A stretch of DNA of 64,000 nucleotides from Novosphingobium aerophilum (lineage in GTDB: Bacteria > Pseudomonadota > Alphaproteobacteria > Sphingomonadales > Sphingomonadaceae). Both the position numbers and the translations under genes were made by a program. The notes beneath the pieces were generated by a model that saw only the letters and a program-made list of their open reading frames with translations, was not told the DNA's origin and ran no database searches. The stretch is taken from positions 1-64,000 of the forward strand of contig NZ_JACLAU010000014.1 in the NCBI RefSeq assembly GCF_014230305.1, written 5' to 3'. Of this stretch, positions 51,434 to 61,389 are shown piece by piece (the stretch's first letter is position 1; each line of letters opens with the position of its first letter).

Positions 51434-52303
51434 TCAGGCCGGCTTGCGCGCCGCGATGTAGAACCAGTCCCCCATTCCCACAAGCGGGCCCAGCTTGGCG
51501 AAGGGGGCGAAGACCATGGCGTAGGCGAGCCGCTGCGGCATGCGCAGCAAGGCGGGGAACTGGCCGAAGGTATAGCTGAGATCGATGTTGCAATGGCGGA
51601 CGGGACCGGGCTCGAACCCGGCCGTGCGCAGCATGGCGCTCAGCGTCGCCACGCTGAACTGGTAGAGGTGATGCGGGGGTTCCGGGTGGGGCCAGTGCCC
51701 CAGGACCCCGGCCAGCGGGAACGACAGGCGCGGAAACAGCCCATCGATGTTGGGGGTGGACAGGACCAGCCAACCGCCGGGCTTGAGCAATCCGTACATC
51801 CGGGCCAGATCGTCAGCCGGATCGGGAACGTGTTCGATCACGTCGAAGGCGCACAGCACGTCCAGCGATCCCGGCGCGACTGAACTGTCGGCCAAGGTTC
51901 CATGCTCCACCGGGCACCCCGTCATCTCTGCGGCAAAGTGGGCGGAGTCGCGGGCATATTCGATCCCGCTCGCCTCGAAGCCCGCAGCCTTGGCCTTGCC
52001 CAGAAAAGCCCCGGTCGAACATCCCAGGTCGACCAACCGCCCGGTCGTGGCGACGGTGCGGACAAAGTCCAGATGTCGCTCGGCGATCTGCGCCATGCGC
52101 GCCACTTCCGGGTTCGCGGGATCGCGCAGTTGGGCGTGATAAGTGCCCCCGCCCTCTGCGGCATAGAGTTCGGCCAGTTCGGCGGCCGAGGGGGGATTGG
52201 CGATGTAGGCCAGCCCGCAGCCGCTGCAGCGGACCAGGCGATAGCCCTTGTGAACGAACAGCTGATCGCTGCTGGTGGCTTGGCAATGAATGCAGCCCGA
52301 CAT
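51434..52303 (-). CDS. Class I SAM methyltransferase with zinc-ribbon N-terminus
   Basis: A 289-residue protein. Cys pairs near the N-terminus (CIHCQATSS and CSGCGLAYI) form a probable zinc ribbon, followed by a SAM-binding domain (VDLGCSTGAFLGKAKAAGFE, DVLCAFDVIEHVPDP, LKPGGWLVLSTPN). Such proteins methylate sugars or secondary metabolites in many gene clusters. No cluster is nearby. It converges with the CoxE-like gene and shares its strand with the NamZ-like protein upstream. The C-terminus contains GMGDWFYIAARKPA. Confidence 0.82.
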   Translation of the reverse strand: MSGCIHCQATSSDQLFVHKGYRLVRCSGCGLAYIANPPSAAELAELYAAEGGGTYHAQLRDPANPEVARMAQIAERHLDFVRTVATTGRLVDLGCSTGAFLGKAKAAGFEASGIEYARDSAHFAAEMTGCPVEHGTLADSSVAPGSLDVLCAFDVIEHVPDPADDLARMYGLLKPGGWLVLSTPNIDGLFPRLSFPLAGVLGHWPHPEPPHHLYQFSVATLSAMLRTAGFEPGPVRHCNIDLSYTFGQFPALLRMPQRLAYAMVFAPFAKLGPLVGMGDWFYIAARKPA

Positions 52304-52379
52304 GTGCGGCCTCGGCTTGTGGAGTGCCGCAGCTTACAGCACGACTTTCTGAACTCCGCGTAAAGCCGGCATCACGCGT

Positions 52380-53582
52380 TCAGTAGATTCGCAGATCGCG
52401 GGTTGTTTCCGCCCATTCCGCTTCGTCATGCCCGGTCAGGACGTCGAGGTCAGCGGGCTCTGCCGATGGATCATCGACCCACTCGCGCAGGCCGGGGCCA
52501 CCGTTGATCACATCGATCGCCAGCCGTTCGAACTCGTATTCGTAGGGGAAGTCGCGCCACAGCGGATAGTCAGGGTAGAGCTGACGGATCGCCTTGAACG
52601 CCAGCGCCTGCAGCCGCCAGGGGCGGAACCGGTGGTGATCGTAGAAGGCGCCCTCGGCATGGATCATCAGCGCGCTGCACAGGCTCTTGGCATGCTTGTG
52701 GAAGGTCGGTTCGAACCAGCACTCGCGCAGGGCGCAGCCCGCCAGCCAATCCGGGGCCAGCTGTTCCATCACATGGCGAACCGCACGGGCATCGACATCC
52801 GGCGCGCCGAACAGCACTTCGAGCGGCCGGGTGGTCCCCCGGCCTTCCGACAGCGTGGTTCCTTCCAGCATCACCGTGCCGGCATAGGCCCGCGCCATGT
52901 TGAGATTGGCGGCATTCGGGCTCGGGTTGATCCACAGCCGACTGTCGGGCCAGCCCCAGCCCGGGCCAGCCTCGGGCTGCCAGCCTTCCATCGCGATGAC
53001 CCGGTAATCGACATCAAGGCCGAACTGACGGATGAACCAATGCCCCATTTCGCCCAGGGTGAGCCCGTGCCGCATCGGCATCGGCCCGGCCCCGACAAAG
53101 CTCTCCTGTCCCGACCGCAGGGTCAGGCCTTCGATCGGACGCCCCGCCGGGTTGGGCCGGTCGAGCACCCAAACGCTCTTGCCGTGCCGCGCCGCTTCCT
53201 CAAGCAAATAGAGCAGCGTGGTGACGAAGGTGTAGATGCGGCAACCCAGGTCCTGCAGGTCGAACAGGAAGACATCGGCCGTATCCATCATTGCCGCGGT
53301 CGGGCGGCGAACCTCGCCGTAGAGGCTGAACACCGGCATCCCGTAGAGCGGATCGCGCTCGTCCGGGGTCTCCACCATGTTGTCCTGCTTGTCGCCCTTG
53401 AGGCCGTGCTGCGGTCCGAACGCGGCCGACAGAGCCACATCGGGGCAAGCGGCCAGCGCATCAAGGGCATGGACCAGCCGATCCGTCACCGATGCCGGAT
53501 GCGCCACCAGGGCAACGCGCTTGCCGGCCAGCGGCCGTCGCAGGTCTGGGTCCGCCAACAGGCGGTCGATGCCGAACTTCAT
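52380..53582 (-). CDS. DUF1343 protein, NamZ-like exo-beta-N-acetylmuramidase
   Basis: A 400-residue protein of the DUF1343 family, whose founder NamZ of Bacillus removes terminal MurNAc from peptidoglycan fragments. Family features: LVAHPASVTDRLVHALDALA, FGPQHGLKGDKQDNMVET, FDLQDLGCRIYTFVTTLLYL and VLDRPNPAGRPIEGL. No signal peptide is seen, so the protein is predicted cytoplasmic, consistent with muropeptide recycling. I start at 53582, where the ATG overlaps the DOMON gene stop (ATGA); the frame is open 59 codons farther without a family match. Confidence 0.85.
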   Translation of the reverse strand: MKFGIDRLLADPDLRRPLAGKRVALVAHPASVTDRLVHALDALAACPDVALSAAFGPQHGLKGDKQDNMVETPDERDPLYGMPVFSLYGEVRRPTAAMMDTADVFLFDLQDLGCRIYTFVTTLLYLLEEAARHGKSVWVLDRPNPAGRPIEGLTLRSGQESFVGAGPMPMRHGLTLGEMGHWFIRQFGLDVDYRVIAMEGWQPEAGPGWGWPDSRLWINPSPNAANLNMARAYAGTVMLEGTTLSEGRGTTRPLEVLFGAPDVDARAVRHVMEQLAPDWLAGCALRECWFEPTFHKHAKSLCSALMIHAEGAFYDHHRFRPWRLQALAFKAIRQLYPDYPLWRDFPYEYEFERLAIDVINGGPGLREWVDDPSAEPADLDVLTGHDEAEWAETTRDLRIY

Positions 53583-54160
53583 GCCTCGGGCGGTGCCCCA
53601 AGCCGCGCCGCGAAGCAAGCGGGGGCGTGGAAATCGGGCGCCCCGGCCGGATGGCGCAAGGCCCAGAACGATCGGACGGTGCGCACCTCGCCCATGGGAC
53701 CATCCGCCTCCGCATCGGCCACGGCCTCCTCGATTACGGCCGTCAGTCCGAACTGCCACGGCAGCGGCGGCAGGGCGGCCATCGGGATCGACGCATCGAA
53801 GATCATCAGGTCATTGGCCCCCCGGATCGTGCAGTCGGGATCGCGCGGCATCGGCCGGTCGGCCATGCCGGCACGGTAGGCGGAAAAGTCGTAGGCGGCC
53901 CAGCGCTCGGACGGGCTGAGATTAAGCTCGACATAGCCATCCTCGCCCGGCTGGCGCAGGAACAGCTCGAAGCAGGTCTGCTGCCACAGCCCGTCGGTCC
54001 GGCCCTTCCCCGCGAACGGCGGGACCAGCACGGCGCCGGCGCCCTCGATCCGCCAGCGCAACCGCAACCAGTATGGGTCAAGACCGATGACGGCGGCCTC
54101 GATCGCGCGAACCCGCAGCGGCGGATGATCGGCATGGGGCGCCAGGGTCAGCGTTCCCAA
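53579..54160 (-). CDS. DOMON-like domain protein
   Basis: A 193-residue beta-rich protein of the DOMON-like family (WLRLRWRIEG, RTDGLWQQTCFELFL, YVELNLSPSERWAAYDF). DOMON-related folds bind heme or sugars. Together with the overlapping DUF1343 gene it forms a pair linked by a four-base overlap (53579-53582), suggesting a shared role in cell-wall sugar handling, by inference. No signal peptide is apparent. It diverges from tyrS. Confidence 0.82.
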   Translation of the reverse strand: MGTLTLAPHADHPPLRVRAIEAAVIGLDPYWLRLRWRIEGAGAVLVPPFAGKGRTDGLWQQTCFELFLRQPGEDGYVELNLSPSERWAAYDFSAYRAGMADRPMPRDPDCTIRGANDLMIFDASIPMAALPPLPWQFGLTAVIEEAVADAEADGPMGEVRTVRSFWALRHPAGAPDFHAPACFAARLGAPPEA

Positions 54161-54205
54161 AGCGACAACTCCATGCTAGGCGCGCCCGCCTGAACGGGAA
54201 CCGAC

Positions 54206-55429
54206 ATGACCTACACCTCCTCGCTGCTCCGCCTGCTCGACGAACGTGGCTACATCCACCAGCTCACCGATCCCGCCGGGCTCGACCAGCTGGCCGCGAC
54301 CCAGATCGTCCCGGGCTATATCGGCTTCGATGCGACGGCGCCATCGCTCCACGTCGGCAGCCTGGTGCAGATCATGATGCTGCGCCGCCTGCAGCAGACC
54401 GGGCACAAGCCGATCGTGGTGATGGGCGGCGGGACCACCAAGATCGGCGATCCCTCGGGCAAAGACGAAAGCCGCAAGATGCTGACGCCGGAGGGCATCG
54501 CGGCCAACATCGCCTCGATCCACACCATCTTCGAGCGGTTCCTCAGCTTCGGTGATGGCCCGACCGACGCGATCATGGTCGATAACGACGAATGGCTCAG
54601 CCAGCTGGGCTACATCGATCTGCTGCGCACCGTGGGGCCGCATTTCACGATCAACCGCATGCTGACCTTCGATTCGGTCAAGCTGCGGCTCGAGCGGGAA
54701 CAGCCGCTGAGCTTTATCGAATTCAACTACATGATCCTGCAAGCTTACGATTTCCGTGAGCTGGCCCTGCGCCATGGCTGCCGCTTGCAGATGGGCGGAT
54801 CGGACCAGTGGGGCAACATCGTCAACGGGATCGAGCTGACCCGCCGCATGGAGGGCCGCGAAATGTTCGGCCTCACCACGCCGCTGCTGACGACCGCGGA
54901 CGGGGCCAAGATGGGCAAGACCGCCGCCGGTGCGGTCTGGCTGAATGACGAAGCCCTGCCCGCCTATGATTTCTGGCAGTACTGGCGCAACGCTGACGAT
55001 CGCGACGTGGGCCGGTTCCTGCGCCTGTTTACCGATCTGCCGCTTGACGAGATCGCCCGGCTCGAGGCCTTGCCGGGCAGCGAGATCAATGCCGCCAAGG
55101 TCGTGCTGGCCAACGAGGTGACCAAGCTGTGTCGTGGAGCAGAGGCGGCAGCGGCCGCCGAGGCCACGGCCGCGGCGACCTTTGCCGGTGGCGGGCTCGG
55201 CCAGGACCTGCCGGTGCTGGACCTGCCGGCCGAAGGGCTCACCATTGTCGATGCCCTGGTGGGAATCGGGTTTGCCGCCAGCCGGGGAGAAGCGAAGCGG
55301 CTGATCGCCGGGGGCGGGGCCAAGGTTGATGGCGAGGCCGTGGCCGATGAGGCGTTCCACATTGCCGGGGGTGCCGAGCGGCGGATCTCCTCGGGCAAGA
55401 AGAAGCACGGAATCCTCCGCCCGAATTAG
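54206..55429 (+). CDS. tyrS: Tyrosine--tRNA ligase
   Basis: A 407-residue class I synthetase. The HIGH motif is [11 protein letters not shown] and the KMSKS-type loop is [13 protein letters not shown], as in the TyrRS-Z group. The tyrosine pocket segment [18 protein letters not shown] and a C-terminal S4 RNA-binding domain ([20 protein letters not shown]) are present. It is transcribed away from the DOMON gene. A hairpin at 55437-55454 right after the stop is a probable terminator. Confidence 0.96.
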   Translation: MTYTSSLLRLLDERGYIHQLTDPAGLDQLAATQIVPGYIGFDATAPSLHVGSLVQIMMLRRLQQTGHKPIVVMGGGTTKIGDPSGKDESRKMLTPEGIAANIASIHTIFERFLSFGDGPTDAIMVDNDEWLSQLGYIDLLRTVGPHFTINRMLTFDSVKLRLEREQPLSFIEFNYMILQAYDFRELALRHGCRLQMGGSDQWGNIVNGIELTRRMEGREMFGLTTPLLTTADGAKMGKTAAGAVWLNDEALPAYDFWQYWRNADDRDVGRFLRLFTDLPLDEIARLEALPGSEINAAKVVLANEVTKLCRGAEAAAAAEATAAATFAGGGLGQDLPVLDLPAEGLTIVDALVGIGFAASRGEAKRLIAGGGAKVDGEAVADEAFHIAGGAERRISSGKKKHGILRPN

Positions 55430-55436
55430 GGTTTAT

Positions 55437-55454
55437 CCGGCAAATCTTTGCCGG
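55437..55454 (+). terminator. tyrS terminator hairpin
   Basis: CCGGCAAA-TC-TTTGCCGG (55437-55454) is a perfect eight-pair stem eight bases after the tyrS stop, followed later by TTTTTT (55466-55471). The U-run is a little distant for a classical intrinsic terminator. CCGGCAA recurs at 55481-55487 near a second small hairpin. Confidence 0.6.
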
Positions 55455-55523
55455 TCAGTTTACCGTTTTTTCGGCATTTTCCGGCAATGTTCTGCCGTCC
55501 GCCAACGGGAAAGCAGGCCGGTT

Positions 55524-55865
55524 ATGGGCTTAGGTGCACAACTTTCCGTCACCGACTTGCGTCGGTCGAGTCGCCATCCGGTCGACTTCCGCCTGATTGC
55601 GGAACATCGCCAGCGTGGCGATCTGCATCTGCGCATCGTCAATCTGTCGGCGCATGGGTTCATGACGCAGGGCGGCGATCTTGGCCTTGGTCGGGGCGAG
55701 CGGGTGAACGTCCGCCTGCCTCACATCGGGCGGATCGAGGCGCACCTGATCTGGCTGTCCGGTGATCGTGCTGGCTTCCAGTTCGAACGGATCATCCGCA
55801 TGAACGAGTTCATCGGCCTGATCGACGAACTGCAACCCAATCCCCGGTTGCGCAACCGGCGCTGA
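55524..55865 (+). CDS. PilZ domain protein
   Basis: A 113-residue single PilZ domain. The c-di-GMP signature RxxxR is DLRRSSRHPVDFRL (RRSSRHPV) and the D/NxSxxG is VNLSAHGFMT (NLSAHG). Both are in normal positions, so binding of c-di-GMP is likely. The ATG at 55524 lies in a longer frame that begins inside tyrS; the upstream part is spurious. It follows tyrS and precedes an MFS gene. Confidence 0.85.
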   Translation: MGLGAQLSVTDLRRSSRHPVDFRLIAEHRQRGDLHLRIVNLSAHGFMTQGGDLGLGRGERVNVRLPHIGRIEAHLIWLSGDRAGFQFERIIRMNEFIGLIDELQPNPRLRNRR

Positions 55866-55966
55866 CCCCTCGGCGGACCGGCCTAGGTCCTGGCGGAGAG
55901 CCCGGCGGATCCGCGGCACTGCAACGTTGACTTGGCAAGCGCGGATGGCTTTGCCATGGCCGGCTG

Positions 55967-57268
55967 GTGACTGGCACCCCTTCCCACACCGATCCCCAGC
56001 GTGAACCTGGTTCGCCGCTGCAGATTCCCGATTACCGGCTGTTCTGGCTGACCCGGCTGTGTTCGGTGATCGCCTCGACCGGCATGGCCGTGGTGCTGGG
56101 CTGGCAGGTCTATGACGTGGCCCGCGCCCAGTACGGGATGGCTCCCGCCCAGGCCGCGTTCCAGTTGGGGATTATCGGGCTGGTGCAGTTCGTTCCGATG
56201 CTGCTGCTGGCGCCTTTCGCGGGACTGGTCGCGGATCGTCATGATCGGCGCAAGGTTGGCGCCGGCGCCATCGGGGTGGATTTCGTCATGGCGCTGGCCT
56301 TGGGCGCGCTGACCTGGACCGATGCGCTGAGCCTGCCCGCCCTGTTCGGGCTGGCCTCGCTGCACGGCGTGGCCCGCGCCTTCTTCGGCCCGGCCGTGTC
56401 CTCGATCGGGCCCAGCATCCTCCCGGCGCGACTGGTGCCCAAGGGGATCAGCCTCAGCTCGATTGCCTGGCAGACCGGATCGGTCGCCGGCCCGGCGCTG
56501 GGTGGCTTGCTCTATGCCACCAGCCCTGCCCTGCCTTATGGTATCGCCGTTGCTTTGCTGGGGATCAGCATGGCCTGCCTGCTGCGGATCGCCCCGCTCG
56601 CCCAGCCCGTCCTGTCCCGTGATCTCCACCCCCTGCGCCAGATCGCCGAGGGGTTCAGCTTTGTCCGCCGTGAGCGGCTGCTGCTCGGCTGCATCACGCT
56701 GGACCTCTTCGCCGTCCTCCTGGCGGGTGCGACCGCGCTGCTGCCGGTCTATGCCCGCGACATCCTGACCTGGAACGGCGTCCCGGTCGGACCGGCGGGA
56801 CTGGGGCAGATGCGGGCGGCACCGGCGATCGGTGCGGCGCTGGTGGCTGTCGTCCTTTCGTTCCGTCCGATCGAGCGCAATGTCGGCGTGAAGATGCTGT
56901 GGTCGGTGGTGCTGTTCGGCGCACTGACCGCGCTGTTCGGGGTGTCACGCCATTACCTTGTCTCGCTGGCCCTGCTGATGGCGCTGGGCGGGGTCGATAT
57001 GGTGTCGGTCTATATCCGTGGCGCCCTGGTCCAGCTCAATACGCCGAACGCCATGCGCGGCCGGGTATCCTCGATCTCGGGGCTGGCGATCTCGGCTTCG
57101 AACGAGCTGGGGGAAATGCAGTCCGGCGTGGCCGCGGCGCTGCTTGGCGCGACGGGGGCGGTTGTCCTGGGCGGGGTCGGCGCGATGGCGGTCACCGCGG
57201 CCTGGGCCCTGCTGTTTCCCGAGCTGCGCCGTTCGCGCACCTTCTCCACGCGCTTTGCCGAGGAGTAG
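55967..57268 (+). CDS. MFS transporter
   Basis: A 433-residue major facilitator of the enterobactin-exporter-like (EntS) group, with about 12 helices. Loop 2-3 motif is GLVADRHDRRKVGAG, the fifth helix carries FGPAVSSIGPSILPARLVPK. It starts at GTG 55967 (MTGTPSHTD). Members export siderophores or drugs, or move unrelated solutes. No siderophore synthesis genes are visible, so the substrate is unknown. It precedes cysK by 71 bases. Confidence 0.87.
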   Translation: MTGTPSHTDPQREPGSPLQIPDYRLFWLTRLCSVIASTGMAVVLGWQVYDVARAQYGMAPAQAAFQLGIIGLVQFVPMLLLAPFAGLVADRHDRRKVGAGAIGVDFVMALALGALTWTDALSLPALFGLASLHGVARAFFGPAVSSIGPSILPARLVPKGISLSSIAWQTGSVAGPALGGLLYATSPALPYGIAVALLGISMACLLRIAPLAQPVLSRDLHPLRQIAEGFSFVRRERLLLGCITLDLFAVLLAGATALLPVYARDILTWNGVPVGPAGLGQMRAAPAIGAALVAVVLSFRPIERNVGVKMLWSVVLFGALTALFGVSRHYLVSLALLMALGGVDMVSVYIRGALVQLNTPNAMRGRVSSISGLAISASNELGEMQSGVAAALLGATGAVVLGGVGAMAVTAAWALLFPELRRSRTFSTRFAEE

Positions 57269-57339
57269 ATTTTCCTGCTCGAAAGTGCCCGCCGATCCGT
57301 TAGGGTTCCACCCATGAACCCACCGCAGGAGCGAGCCAC

Positions 57340-58257
57340 ATGAAAGCGGATTCCATTCTGGCGACGATCGGCAACACGCCGCACGTCCGCCTGTCCCGCC
57401 TGTTCCCCGACCATGAGGTCTGGGTGAAGAGCGAACGCGCCAATCCCGGCGGGTCGATCAAGGACCGCATCGCCCTCGCCATGGTCGAGGCGGCCGAGGC
57501 CGATGGCAGCCTGGCGCCCGGCGGGACGATCGTCGAACCGACATCCGGCAACACCGGGATCGGTCTGGCCATGGTCGCGGCGGTCAAGGGCTACCGGCTG
57601 ATCCTGGTCATGCCCGAATCGATGTCGCTCGAGCGGCGGCGGCTGATGCTGGCCTATGGCGCCTCGTTTGACCTCACCCCCCGCGAAAAGGGCATGAAGG
57701 GCGCCATCGAGCGCGCGCGTGAGCTGCTTGCCGAAATCCCGGGATCGTGGATGCCGCAGCAGTTCGAAAATCCGGCGAACATCGCCGTTCACGTCCGCAC
57801 CACCTCGCAGGAAATCCTGGCCGACTTCGCCGATGCGCCGATCGATGTGCTGATCACCGGCGTCGGGACCGGCGGCCACCTGACCGGTTGCGCTGAAACG
57901 CTGAAGCAGACGTGGAGCGGGCTTCAGGCCTTCGCGGTCGAACCGACGCTGTCCCCGGTGATTTCGGGCGGACAACCGGCGCCCCACCCCATCCAGGGGA
58001 TCGGGGCCGGCTTCATCCCGGGCAACCTCCATACCCAGTCGATTGACGGGGTGATCCAGGTCGATCCGGCCGACGCCAAGGAATGGGCCCGCCGTGCCGC
58101 CCGCGAAGAGGGCATGCTGGTGGGCATCAGCTCCGGCGCGACCCTGGCCGCGATTGCCCAGAAGTTGAAGGAGCTCCCCGCCGGAAGCCGGGTACTCGGC
58201 TTCAACTACGACACGGGTGAGCGGTATCTTTCGGTTCCGGACTTTCTGCCCGAATGA
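57340..58257 (+). CDS. cysK: Cysteine synthase A
   Basis: A 305-residue PLP enzyme forming cysteine from O-acetylserine and sulfide. The PLP lysine is in [14 protein letters not shown] and the substrate loop is [16 protein letters not shown], with the glycine-rich phosphate cup [15 protein letters not shown] and the C-terminal [11 protein letters not shown]. It has a GGAGCG Shine-Dalgarno and a normal length. Its stop overlaps the start of the dienelactone hydrolase-like gene by four bases (ATGA), so they are coupled. Confidence 0.95.
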   Translation: MKADSILATIGNTPHVRLSRLFPDHEVWVKSERANPGGSIKDRIALAMVEAAEADGSLAPGGTIVEPTSGNTGIGLAMVAAVKGYRLILVMPESMSLERRRLMLAYGASFDLTPREKGMKGAIERARELLAEIPGSWMPQQFENPANIAVHVRTTSQEILADFADAPIDVLITGVGTGGHLTGCAETLKQTWSGLQAFAVEPTLSPVISGGQPAPHPIQGIGAGFIPGNLHTQSIDGVIQVDPADAKEWARRAAREEGMLVGISSGATLAAIAQKLKELPAGSRVLGFNYDTGERYLSVPDFLPE

Positions 58258-58964
58258 GCACGCTTGAACCCATCGCCTACGCCGATCGTGGCACGGCCCT
58301 GACCGGGTGGCTGGCCCGTCCGGCCGGCATGCCGCGCGCCGCGATCCTCGTCTGGCCGACCATTGCCAATGTGTCCGGCGCCATCGAACGTCGCGCGGCG
58401 GCCCTGGCCGAGGCGGGCTATCTGGCCTTCATTGGCGATTTCTATGGCGAGCCGGTGGCCGATTTCGCGGCCTCGTTCCCGCTGGCCGCAGCCCTGCGCG
58501 CCGATGTGGATCATTATCGCGCCCGGCTCATGGCGGGTCTGGCCGCGATGCGGGCGCTGCCCGGTGTGGCCGGGCTGCCGGCTGCGGCCATCGGCTACTG
58601 CATGGGTGGGCAGGCCGTGCTGGAACTCGCGCGGCAGGGGGCGGATCTGGCCTTTGTGGCCAGCTTCCATGGCGTGTTCGAGACGGACCGGCCGGCCGAT
58701 CCGGACGGTCCCCACAAGCCCCGCGTGCTGGTGCTGCATGGCGATGCCGATCCGCTCGCCCCGCGCGAAAAGGTCCTGGCGCTGTGGGAAGAGCTGGATG
58801 CTGCGGGTTACCCCTGGCACTTCCACAGCTATGGCGGGGTGAAGCACGGCTTCACCGACCCGGGCAGTGACGGGCGGGGCCTGGAGGCACTGGGCTACGA
58901 TGCCAGCGCTGATCGCCAGAGCTGGGCGGCCTTGCTGTCCTTCGCCGACGAGGTCTTCGGCTGA
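58254..58964 (+). CDS. Dienelactone hydrolase family protein
   Basis: A 236-residue alpha/beta hydrolase. The nucleophile elbow is [16 protein letters not shown] (Cys in GxCxGG), the acid is in [14 protein letters not shown] and the His in [10 protein letters not shown], a full Cys-Asp-His triad as in dienelactone hydrolase. Substrate is unknown; other enzymes of chloroaromatic breakdown are not nearby. It shares an ATGA overlap with cysK. A hairpin after its stop (58994-59020) separates it from the convergent acyl-CoA dehydrogenase. Confidence 0.88.
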   Translation: MSTLEPIAYADRGTALTGWLARPAGMPRAAILVWPTIANVSGAIERRAAALAEAGYLAFIGDFYGEPVADFAASFPLAAALRADVDHYRARLMAGLAAMRALPGVAGLPAAAIGYCMGGQAVLELARQGADLAFVASFHGVFETDRPADPDGPHKPRVLVLHGDADPLAPREKVLALWEELDAAGYPWHFHSYGGVKHGFTDPGSDGRGLEALGYDASADRQSWAALLSFADEVFG

Positions 58965-58993
58965 GGGCGACGGAACACGTCGGAAAACCGAAG

Positions 58994-59023
58994 GGGCCCC
59001 GATCCGAATGACCGGGGCCCTTT
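58994..59023. terminator. Bidirectional terminator hairpin
   Basis: GGGCCCCG (58994-59001) and CGGGGCCC (59013-59020) pair over an 11-base loop, with TTT following on the plus strand and AA-rich bases before it. It separates the dienelactone hydrolase-like gene and the convergent acyl-CoA dehydrogenase gene and can serve both. Confidence 0.75.
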
Positions 59024-59028
59024 GCGGT

Positions 59029-60831
59029 TCAGGCCGTGGCGAAGGCCTCCAGCGGCAGGGCCATCACCGCTTCGGCTCCGCCCTCGATCTTGCGGCGCAG
59101 GGCTCCGGCATCGGGGGCATAGCGTTCGGCAAAGAAGCGCGCGGTGGTGAGCTTGGCCTGGTAATAGGCCGCATCGCCGCTGCCGGCATCGAGCGCGGCC
59201 GCCGCGGTGCGCGCCATGCGCAGCCACATCAGGCCGAGCGAGACGATCCCCATGATATGCATGTAGTGGTGCGCCCCGGCCCCGGCGTTGTTGGGGTTGG
59301 CCATCCCGTTCTGCATGAACCACATGGTCGCGGCCTTGAGCTCGCCATTGGCCTTTTCGAGCTTGGCCGCGACATCGGCCAGGCGGTTGTCGCCCCGCGC
59401 ATCGCTGCATTCGCGATCGACCACGGCGAAGAAGGTCTGGATCGCCCGCCCCATGTGGGCCGGCAGCTTGCGGCCGACCAGGTCCATGGCCTGGACTCCG
59501 TTGGCGCCTTCATAGATCATGGCGATCCGGGCATCGCGGACGAACTGCTCCATGCCGTTTTCGGCAATGTAGCCGTGACCGCCCCAGATCTGCTGCATGG
59601 CGGTGGCGACGTCATAGCCCTTGTCGGTGCCATAGCCCTTGATCACCGGGGTCAGCAGGCCCAGCAGGTCATCGGCCGCCTGGCGCTCCTCCTCGGTCGC
59701 GGCGAGATGCGACAGGTCGACCAGCAGGCCGCACCACAATGCCAGCGCCCGCGCGCCTTCGGTGAAGGCCTTGGCGTCCATCAGCATCCGGCGCACGTCG
59801 GGGTGAACGAACAGCGGGTCGGCCTTCTCACCCGGCTCGGCCGGCCCGGTCAGCGCCCGGCCCTGCCGCCGTTCCGCTGCATAAGATACGCCGTTCTGAT
59901 AAGCGACGTCGGCTTGGGCCACGCCCTGGATGCCCACCCCCAACCGCGCGGCGTTCATCATGATGAACATGGCGGCCAGGCCCTTGTTCTCCTCGCCGAC
60001 CATGTAGCCGGTCGCCCCGTCGTAGTTCATCACGCAGGTGGCATTGCCGTGGATGCCCATCTTGTGCTCGATCGACCCGCACGACACGGCGTTGCGTGCG
60101 CCAAGGCTCCCGTCCGGATTGACCAGGATCTTGGGGACCACGAACAGCGATATGCCCTTGGTGCTGTCGGGCGCGTCCGGGGTCTTGGCGAGGACGAGGT
60201 GGATGATGTTCTCGGACAGGTCGTGTTCGCCTGCGGAGATGAAGATCTTGGTCCCGGTGATGGCATAGCTGCCATCCATCTGCGGGACAGCGCGGGTGCG
60301 GATCAGGCCCAGGTCGGTCCCGCACTGCGGCTCGGTCAGGTTCATCGTGCCGGTCCATTCGCCCGACACCATCTTCGGCAGGTAAAGCGCCTGCTGTTCC
60401 GCCGATCCCTTGGTCAGCAGCGCGCTCACGGCACCGCTGGTCAGGCCCGGATACATCGCCAGCGACTGGTTGGCGGCGCACAGGAACTCCTCAACCGCGA
60501 AGCCGAGCACGTGGGGGAGGCCCTGCCCGCCGAACTCGGCCGGCATACCCAGCGTGCCCCAACCCGCCTCGACGTACTGCTGATAGGCGTCCTTGAACCC
60601 GGTCGGCGCCGTCACCGATCCATCGGGATGCCGGGTGCAGCCTTCCTGGTCACCGGGCAGGTTGAGCGGTGCCCAGACCTCGGCGGCAAACTTGCCGGCC
60701 TCGTCCAGCACGGTTTCGACCAAGTCCGGCGTCGCCGCATCGAAGCCCGGCAGATCGGCATACTGCTCGATCCGCAGCACCTCGTTGATGATGAACCGGG
60801 CGTCGCGCGCCGGGGCCTTGTAAGTCGGCAT
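59029..60831 (-). CDS. Acyl-CoA dehydrogenase with C-terminal extension domain
   Basis: A 600-residue FAD-dependent acyl-CoA dehydrogenase of the long type with a C-terminal extension (AcylCoA_dehyd_C). FAD- and substrate-binding features are TEPQCGTDLGLIRTRAVP, GTKIFISAGEHDLSEN, IQGVAQADVAYQNG and a C-terminal EFVR-like AMQQIWGGHGYIAENGMEQF. The length and extension are like those of DmdC-type enzymes, which also act on branched or thioether acyl-CoAs. A MerR-type regulator (60861-61370) lies 29 bases upstream on the same strand. Confidence 0.9.
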   Translation of the reverse strand: MPTYKAPARDARFIINEVLRIEQYADLPGFDAATPDLVETVLDEAGKFAAEVWAPLNLPGDQEGCTRHPDGSVTAPTGFKDAYQQYVEAGWGTLGMPAEFGGQGLPHVLGFAVEEFLCAANQSLAMYPGLTSGAVSALLTKGSAEQQALYLPKMVSGEWTGTMNLTEPQCGTDLGLIRTRAVPQMDGSYAITGTKIFISAGEHDLSENIIHLVLAKTPDAPDSTKGISLFVVPKILVNPDGSLGARNAVSCGSIEHKMGIHGNATCVMNYDGATGYMVGEENKGLAAMFIMMNAARLGVGIQGVAQADVAYQNGVSYAAERRQGRALTGPAEPGEKADPLFVHPDVRRMLMDAKAFTEGARALALWCGLLVDLSHLAATEEERQAADDLLGLLTPVIKGYGTDKGYDVATAMQQIWGGHGYIAENGMEQFVRDARIAMIYEGANGVQAMDLVGRKLPAHMGRAIQTFFAVVDRECSDARGDNRLADVAAKLEKANGELKAATMWFMQNGMANPNNAGAGAHHYMHIMGIVSLGLMWLRMARTAAAALDAGSGDAAYYQAKLTTARFFAERYAPDAGALRRKIEGGAEAVMALPLEAFATA

Positions 60832-60860
60832 GTCAGCTCTCCTTCAGCAATGGGGCCCGA

Positions 60861-61370
60861 TCACCGCTTGCGCGGCAGTTCCAGGGCCTCGATCGTTGCG
60901 ACGAATCCCGAGATCTCGGCGATCGCGGCATCCAGATCCTCCCGCTGCTGCTGCAGTTGGGCGATCTTCTCGTTGCACTTGATGATGGCGACGCGCCGCT
61001 GCTCCACCCGGCCGTCACCCAGATCATACAGGTCGATCAGTTCGCGGATTTCGACCAGGCTGAAGCCGACATTGCGGGCCCGCAGCACCCAGGCCAGCCG
61101 CGCCCGGTCGCGCTTGCTGTAGATCCGGGACATGCCCTGCCGCTCGGGCGAGAGCAGCCCCTCCTCCTCGTAAAAGCGCAGGGCCCGGGCCGTGACGCCG
61201 AACTCGGCGGTAAGCTCCGAGATGGTGAAGCTGTCCCGGTCGAGGGCGTCAGGCCGCTCGATCTCACCCCGGCGGATGCCAGGTGAGGCCAGCGCGGGGG
61301 CAACGCCGTGGGCCGCGGTTGCGTCCGGCTCGGCTGCGTTGGGCGTGCGTTCGGAAGATCGTGTCGCCAT
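60861..61370 (-). CDS. MerR family transcriptional regulator (LiuR-like)
   Basis: A 169-residue regulator. After a 36-residue acidic/Ala-rich leader comes the MerR HTH (FTISELTAEFGVTARALRFY and EEEGLLSPERQGMSRIYSKR), then a coiled-coil dimer region (KCNEKIAQLQQQREDLDAAI). No effector domain with conserved cysteines is present. The pairing with an acyl-CoA dehydrogenase and the sequence of the HTH suggest LiuR-like control of branched-chain or fatty acid breakdown. I start at 61370; the frame is open 81 codons farther upstream through hisI. A MerR-type operator is seen at 61390-61406. Confidence 0.88.
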   Translation of the reverse strand: MATRSSERTPNAAEPDATAAHGVAPALASPGIRRGEIERPDALDRDSFTISELTAEFGVTARALRFYEEEGLLSPERQGMSRIYSKRDRARLAWVLRARNVGFSLVEIRELIDLYDLGDGRVEQRRVAIIKCNEKIAQLQQQREDLDAAIAEISGFVATIEALELPRKR

Positions 61371-61389
61371 GCCGCGACATTTAGTGCCG

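Noticed and set aside
58867..61122. A 751-codon plus-strand frame opposite the acyl-CoA dehydrogenase and MerR genes
   Set aside because: It overlaps two genes with recognised motifs and has low-complexity composition typical of antisense frames.
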